NCBI RefSeq assembly: GCF_023243075.1
Contig: NZ_JALKFZ020000188.1
Span: forward strand, 16,200-80,199
Length of the DNA stretch: 64,000 nucleotides
Reading direction: 5' to 3'
Source of the DNA: Frankia sp. AiPa1
GTDB taxonomy: Bacteria; Actinomycetota; Actinomycetes; Frankiales; Frankiaceae
A program made the translations under genes and the position numbers. Within the stretch, counting starts at the first letter, position 1. Each line of letters starts with the position of its first letter. Below are positions 59,710 to 64,000 of the stretch, piece by piece. The notes beneath the pieces were generated by a model, which saw only the letters and a list, made by a program, of their open reading frames with translations, was not told the DNA's origin and ran no database searches.

Positions 59710-60291
59710 TCAGGAGACGTTGACGCCGAAGTCGAGGGCGATGCCGCGCAGGCCGGTGGAGTAGCCCTGGCCGACGGCGCGGAACTTCCACTCGCTGCCG
59801 TAGCGGTAGAGCTCACCGAAGATCATGGCGGTCTCCGTGGAGGCGTCCTCGGTGAGGTCGTAGCGGGCGACCTCGGCGCCGTTGTTCGCGTCGGTGACCC
59901 GGATGAACGCGTCGCGGACCTGGCCGAACGTCTGACGCCGCGAGTCCGCGTCGTAGATCGACACCGTGAAGACGACCTTGGCGGCCTGCAGGGTGAGAGT
60001 GCGCAGGTCGACGGTGATCTGCTCGTCGTCGCCGCCTCCGCCGCCGACGAGGTTGTCGCCGAGATGCTGGACGGCGCCGTCCGGGCTCACCAGGTTGTTG
60101 AAGAAGACGAAATAGCTGTCGGACAGCACCCGGCCGGCCTCGTCGACGATGATGGCGCTCGCGTCAAGGTCATAGTCGGCGCCGCTGGTCTGGCGGACCT
60201 TCCAGCCCAGCCCCACCGTCACGACCGTGAGGTTCGGCGCGACCTTGCTCAGCGAGACATTCCCGCCTTTGGACAGCGACACGGACGACAT
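59710..60291 (-). CDS. terD: TerD-family calcium-binding stress protein
   Basis: 193 residues from the ATG at 60291. The start SSVSLSKGGNVSLSKVAPNL, GLGWKVRQTSGADYDLDASA and YDLTEDASTETAMIFGELYR are diagnostic of TerD. The Asp residues in DLDASAIIVDE and the loops near GGGGGDDEQITVDL bind calcium. TerD proteins belong to tellurite/stress-response complexes at the membrane or cytoplasm. Other ter genes are absent from the window. Confidence 0.95.
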   Translation of the reverse strand: MSSVSLSKGGNVSLSKVAPNLTVVTVGLGWKVRQTSGADYDLDASAIIVDEAGRVLSDSYFVFFNNLVSPDGAVQHLGDNLVGGGGGDDEQITVDLRTLTLQAAKVVFTVSIYDADSRRQTFGQVRDAFIRVTDANNGAEVARYDLTEDASTETAMIFGELYRYGSEWKFRAVGQGYSTGLRGIALDFGVNVS

Positions 60292-60469
60292 GACCACACC
60301 CTAGTACCGAGGCGTGGGAGGCGACATCCCCCGCCCGACCACCCGCGGCGTCAGTGATCCGACACCGGACAACACTGACACCACAACCGCGATCGAGCCA
60401 GCCACCGCGGACAGGACGTCCACCGCGAAGGAGCCGTCCACCGCGGGCAGGGAACAGCCCAACGCATGG

Positions 60470-61621
60470 TCAGAGGGTGACCAGGCGCCAGCGGTCGGGG
60501 GTGCCGCGCTCGACCCGGGCGACGCCGGTCGCGACGAGGGCCGCGAGGTACGAGACGGTGTCCTGCACGGCGATCTGCACCGCCCGTCCGCTCAGGTCGG
60601 CGAACGGGCGGTGCCAGCCGACCAGGGCGGCAAGCTCCCAGACGGTGTTGACACCGGCACGCAGGCCGTCGACGAGCTGGGTCATCCGGCCACGGTGGCA
60701 GGCCTCGAGCGCGAGCAGCCGCGCCTCCAGCCCGGTGAAGGGCCGCTCGTGGGCGGGCAGGACCTGCGTCGCGGCCAGTCCACGCAGCCGGGCCAGCGAG
60801 CGCAGGTAGTCGCCGAACGGGTCCGGGACGGTCTGATCCGGCAGGGGCGTGGTGACCACGGTGGACGGCAGGACATGGTCGCCGGACAGCAACAGCCGGT
60901 GCTCGGACTCCCAGAAGCACAGATGCCCCGGCGAGTGGCCGGGCGTCCACAGGGCGTGCAGCGACCAGCCGGGGACGTCCAGGCGGTCGCTGTCGGAGAT
61001 CAACAGATCCGGCGGCCGTGGCCGGGCGATCACCAGTGGGCCACCGGCGAGCAGGCCGCTGGCCACGTCGTCGGGGACGCCCGCCGCGGCGAGCAGTGCG
61101 GTGAGTTCCCTGGGCCGAGGAAGCTGGGGACGGTGCAGGGCGGCGGCGTCCAGCGGATGCAGCGCGATCCAGGCGCCGCTCGCCGAGCGGATCCGGTGCG
61201 CCAGGCCGAGATGGTCGGGATGGCCGTGGGTGAGCAGGATCCCGCGGACGTCGGCGATCGACAGGCCGATCGTCGCCAGGCCGGCGACCAGCGCCTCGTA
61301 CCCCTCGTCATGATCCCAGCCGGCATCGACCAGATACGGCCCGACCGGGGTCTCGAACACGTACACGAGGGTGTAGGGCGGCCTGCGCACCGGCAGCGGG
61401 ACGGGCACGCTCCACAGCCCCGGACGGATCTGTTCCACTGGCGGCAACGGCCGGCGCTGTGCCGGCACCGCCGTGCCACCGGCGCCGGGCTGGGTGATGC
61501 TGGTCTTGCCGCTCTCGCACCCGGCAGTTCCGGGCGTGGCAGTGGTGGGCATGGCGGTTCCGGGCGTGGCAGTGGCGGGCATGGCAGTGGCGGGCGTGGC
61601 GGCCTCTGGCGTGGTGGTCAT
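60470..61621 (-). CDS. Metallo-beta-lactamase-fold hydrolase
   Basis: 383 residues; the ATG follows GGAGG by nine bases. The first ~35 residues are a T/A/P/M repeat (ATPGTAMPTTATPGTAGC) from 18-bp tandem units near 61540-61620, unrelated to the fold. The metal motif LLTHGHPDHLGLAHRI (HxHxDH), the second-site histidine in TPGHSPGHLCFWESEHRLLL with the bridging aspartate in SGDHVLPSTV, and LPAHERPF are present. Relatives are glyoxalase II-like or lactonase enzymes; substrate unknown. The C-terminal ~60 residues form a winged-helix-like domain (ALVATGVARVERG), as in LACTB2-like proteins. Confidence 0.9.
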   Translation of the reverse strand: MTTTPEAATPATAMPATATPGTAMPTTATPGTAGCESGKTSITQPGAGGTAVPAQRRPLPPVEQIRPGLWSVPVPLPVRRPPYTLVYVFETPVGPYLVDAGWDHDEGYEALVAGLATIGLSIADVRGILLTHGHPDHLGLAHRIRSASGAWIALHPLDAAALHRPQLPRPRELTALLAAAGVPDDVASGLLAGGPLVIARPRPPDLLISDSDRLDVPGWSLHALWTPGHSPGHLCFWESEHRLLLSGDHVLPSTVVTTPLPDQTVPDPFGDYLRSLARLRGLAATQVLPAHERPFTGLEARLLALEACHRGRMTQLVDGLRAGVNTVWELAALVGWHRPFADLSGRAVQIAVQDTVSYLAALVATGVARVERGTPDRWRLVTL

Positions 61622-62351
61622 GGGCGTCGCGCCTCCATTGGGTCAGGGAAGTCGACGGCGGCCGGGCCGCACGGCGACGCCTGACGCCGGATCCACGACG
61701 ATCGTATGGACGCCCTCCTCCGCCACGATCACACCGCGCGCCGCACGCGCGTGGGGACGGCCACAGCCACCCTGACGCTGGGTCTTCCCGTACCGACGAA
61801 GCGACGACCAGAGCACGATCAGGCCAGGCAACGGGTCGGGCGGGGGCGGGTCCGCCGCCTCCACCCGCTCACCGCCGAGGCGGCCCGCAGGTTCGGCGCC
61901 GCGCCGCGCGGCGCCGAGCTCAACCCCGGCTACCTGGCATCCGCGGCGGAACTGCCGCGCACCGCGACCGCCGCCGTCGACCGCGCCGAAACGCGGCACG
62001 CCCAGGCACGCGCGGCCCGGGAGGCGCTGCTCGAGGGCGTCGCCCGCGGACGGCCTCGTCCCGGTCAGGGTCATCCGGATCGGCGACCGGCGCGCTCACC
62101 GGAGCCCGTCTGTATGTCCGTCCCCGGCCCAGAACCGAAGCCGAGACCGGAGCCAGGGCCGGCGCCCATAGCGGGTTCGGGGGCTCCCGGGCGGACGCCG
62201 AACGTGCCTTCTCCAGCCGGCCCACCGCGATCACGGAGAACCACGAGGCAGGGCCCTGACCTGGTAATACTCGCTTGGGTTAGGACCGGTTGCCGTCGGA
62301 ACACCGGGGAGGGACTTGGCGCGAACGACCAGAACTGCCATGATGGTGGGG
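61622..62351. other. Stretch without a confident gene
   Basis: About 730 bases. A plus-strand frame over 61800-62080 has coding-like third positions and reads LHPLTAEAARRFGAAPRGAE then LNPGYLASAAELPRTATAAV, but has no ribosome-binding site, no recognised domain and degenerates after 62080. It may be a hypothetical gene from the ATG at 61706 or the remnant of one. Nothing else is recognised. Confidence 0.35.
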
Positions 62352-62382
62352 TGCCGCCCGGCACCCCCCGAGCCGGGCGGCA
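62352..62382 (-). terminator. Strong hairpin downstream of the membrane-anchored protein gene
   Basis: TGCCGCCCGGC (62352-62362) pairs perfectly with GCCGGGCGGCA (62372-62382) around a nine-base loop, an 11-bp GC stem about 60 bases past the minus-strand stop at 62442. It probably acts as a terminator. Confidence 0.55.
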
Positions 62383-62383
62383 T

Positions 62384-62431
62384 CATCACGTCCGGGCACA
62401 GCATCACGTCCGGGCACAGCATCACGTCCGG
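62384..62431. repeat. 18-bp tandem repeat, 2.7 copies (CATCACGTCCGGGCACAG)
   Basis: Two exact copies and one partial copy lie between the hairpin and the stop codon of the following minus-strand gene. They are too few and unspaced to be a CRISPR array. Confidence 0.85.
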
Positions 62432-62441
62432 CGCTGGGAGA

Positions 62442-63602
62442 TCAGGCCGGGCAGGGGAGAACAGTGACGGTTCCTGACGACGTGGCGGTCCGTCCGGTCA
62501 GGCTGGTCACGGTCGCGGTGTAGGCGATCGTCCCGGTGTCCTGGGCGAGGAGTACGGCCGTCCAGGACGTGCGGTCGCCGGAGGCCGGGCCGAGGGTGAG
62601 CGGTTGGTCGAGGGCGCGCCCGTCCGGGAGGGTGCCCGTCAGGCGCGCGGACTGGATGCCAGTCTCATCGTTGGCCGTCACGGTCACCGTGGTCGTGTCC
62701 GTGTTCCCGGGCGCCGCTGCGCTCGGCGACGCCGGCGCACCGGTACCACCGGCGCCCCCGCCACCACCGGCGTCGCTTCCGGTCTCGGAGCGCGCCGGTG
62801 CCGCCGGCGTGGCAGCGCCCGCTGTCGGGCAGCCCGCGCGGACGATACGCGCCGGGGATGCGGTCACCGATGCGATCCGCGGCGAGCCGTCCACCTGCGC
62901 GGTGATCCGCACATCCGCGCCGCCGGTGCCGTTGCCGGCGGCCACCGGCACCGAGACGTCCACCGTTCCCGTCGGCGCCGAGGCCCGGTTGAGAGTGATC
63001 ATGAGCGGGATGCTCGTACCTGGATCGACCCGTTTCCGGTCCGGCACGACGGCCAGCCACGACGGTGTCTTCCCGACGACGACATCCACCGGCGCCGTCC
63101 CCTCCGCGCGCAGGTTCAGCCGCCAGGTCGAGTCGACCGCGCCCAGGTCTACCCGGGTCGCGCTCAGCCCCAGCACCGCCCCGGCCGGCCGAGTGGTTCC
63201 GGGGCGGCCGGTGACGCTCGGCCGTCCCGTGGACGGACCGGTGGTTGCATCGCGACCGTCCGGTGTGGACGGCTGGCCGTCGGGCGCGGCGGTACCGGAG
63301 GGCGCCGCCGCGCCGGGAGCCGCGCGGTGGGGCTGCGGTGAGGCGGTGGTCGCGGTGAGCACGTCCGGCGGCGCGGTACCCGTCATCGCCCGGCGGCCCC
63401 CCGGCGCGCCGGTCCGCCCCGGATGGCCGTTCTCGTCGAGCCGCAGCCGCACGAGAACCAGGCTTGCCACCAGGACGGTGAGGGCCAGCGCCACCGCGAC
63501 GATCCGTCCCCATCGGATCGGCAGAATGCGCCCACCTCGGCCCCAGGGCGAGCGGTGCCGCCCCGAGGCCGCAGCGGCGTCTCCCCCACCATCCCGCGTC
63601 AT
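62442..63602 (-). CDS. Membrane-anchored Pro/Thr-rich protein with Ig-like region
   Basis: 386 residues from the ATG at 63602 (a GTG one codon earlier is possible). A basic N-terminus (RHRSPWGRGGRILPIRWGR) precedes one membrane helix IVAVALALTVLVASLVLVRL, then a ~90-residue Pro/Thr/Gly/Ala-rich stretch. The outside part contains VDLGAVDSTWRLNLRAEGTA and VDVSVPVAAGNGTGGADVRI, beta-rich segments of Ig-like or BACON-like character, and a final TANDETGIQSARLTG domain. No enzyme motif is visible. Probably a surface or wall-associated protein of unknown function. Confidence 0.7.
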   Translation of the reverse strand: MTRDGGGDAAAASGRHRSPWGRGGRILPIRWGRIVAVALALTVLVASLVLVRLRLDENGHPGRTGAPGGRRAMTGTAPPDVLTATTASPQPHRAAPGAAAPSGTAAPDGQPSTPDGRDATTGPSTGRPSVTGRPGTTRPAGAVLGLSATRVDLGAVDSTWRLNLRAEGTAPVDVVVGKTPSWLAVVPDRKRVDPGTSIPLMITLNRASAPTGTVDVSVPVAAGNGTGGADVRITAQVDGSPRIASVTASPARIVRAGCPTAGAATPAAPARSETGSDAGGGGGAGGTGAPASPSAAAPGNTDTTTVTVTANDETGIQSARLTGTLPDGRALDQPLTLGPASGDRTSWTAVLLAQDTGTIAYTATVTSLTGRTATSSGTVTVLPCPA

Positions 63603-63605
63603 CAC

Positions 63606-63851
63606 GCTCGAGGCTAGAGCGACGACTCCGCCTTACAGGGCCAAATGACTCGTTTCTGTCACCGGATCCACCGATATTTCACTCAGTTTCGCGGGAGTCA
63701 CACATCTGGGCCGAGGGAGGCGCCGCCCCGAAACATCCCGTGCACGAAGCGCGATCCGTCCGCGCCGCGCGACGCTTTCCGGCCGGGCCGCCCGCCCACG
63801 ACCGACCGCCCCCCGGGACTCCGGGCCCACGTCAGGCCAACCCCGCGCGCC
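63606..63851. other. Upstream region of the membrane-protein gene at contig end
   Basis: About 250 bases with no supported gene. It includes a slightly AT-richer patch (63640-63700, TTTCTGTCACCGG ... ATTTCACTCAG) that may hold the promoter of the minus-strand gene. Sequence quality declines into the homopolymer that follows. Confidence 0.4.

Positions 63852-64000
<149 letters not shown>

Noticed and set aside
62384..62431. Short repeat array considered as a CRISPR
   Set aside because: Units are 18 bases, contiguous, fewer than three and without spacers or cas genes; it is a simple tandem repeat.
61706..62467. A possible 253-residue hypothetical gene
   Set aside because: Only the middle third looks coding, the end is made of tandem repeats and overlaps the next gene's 3' end; left as an uncertain stretch.

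Overview
The window is very GC-rich, uses many GTG starts, contains few non-coding AT-rich stretches and has gene families typical of Actinobacteria: many acyl-CoA dehydrogenases and acyl-CoA ligases, a homodimeric-type pyruvate dehydrogenase E1 next to a DUF3052 gene, an AhpE-type peroxiredoxin, DUF4234, DUF5999, TerD and a TIR-WD40 protein. Alanine/glycine/proline-rich in-frame repeat inserts in several proteins and the abundance of TIR and amidohydrolase genes fit a Frankia-like actinomycete best; this assignment is inference. The last ~140 bases are a poly-C run that looks like an assembly artefact at a contig end.

Region 1 (1-35.2 kb) is a CoA-dependent catabolic island. It holds six acyl-CoA dehydrogenases in three adjacent pairs, three acyl-CoA ligases, three enoyl-CoA hydratases, a classical thiolase, a non-classical thiolase-like protein paired with a DUF35 zinc-ribbon protein, three short-chain dehydrogenases (one of the mycofactocin-coupled type), three amidohydrolase-2-like proteins plus a D-aminoacylase-like hydrolase, an F420/flavin luciferase-like oxidoreductase, an SMP-30-like protein, two thioesterases (one fused to DUF427), a FadE36-like phosphotransferase and a TetR regulator. 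The set can activate an acid to its CoA ester, desaturate, hydrate, oxidise and cleave it. The thiolase-like/DUF35 pair resembles the retro-aldolases of steroid side-chain breakdown, so a branched or cyclic substrate is likely, but the substrate cannot be read from sequence. Five promoters in this island carry tandem arrays of a self-complementary hexamer, RAYRTY, overlapping promoter elements. I read these as operators of a shared, unidentified repressor.

Region 2 (35.2-40.3 kb) is accessory: a secreted lamin-tail protein, a strikingly eukaryote-like FKBP12, a DUF1152 protein, remnants of MerR, LuxR and TIR genes, and an intact RHH/Doc toxin-antitoxin pair behind a perfect inverted repeat, next to a tRNA-Val gene.

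Region 3 (40.6-50.7 kb) is core: peroxiredoxin, DUF4234 membrane protein, DUF3052 protein, YjbQ-family protein, aceE, a hypothetical protein and a PAP2-diacylglycerol-kinase fusion.

Region 4 (50.8-63.6 kb) holds a DUF5999 protein, two membrane glycosyltransferases behind a perfect 20-bp palindrome, a TIR-WD40 protein, a CoA-binding protein, an orphan RelE-like toxin, an HSL-type esterase, TerD, a metallo-beta-lactamase-fold hydrolase and a membrane-anchored proline-rich protein, with remnants of HAD and DUF4143 genes between them. A 76-bp palindromic element occurs twice (14.5 and 54.7 kb, inverted orientation), both times between convergent genes.
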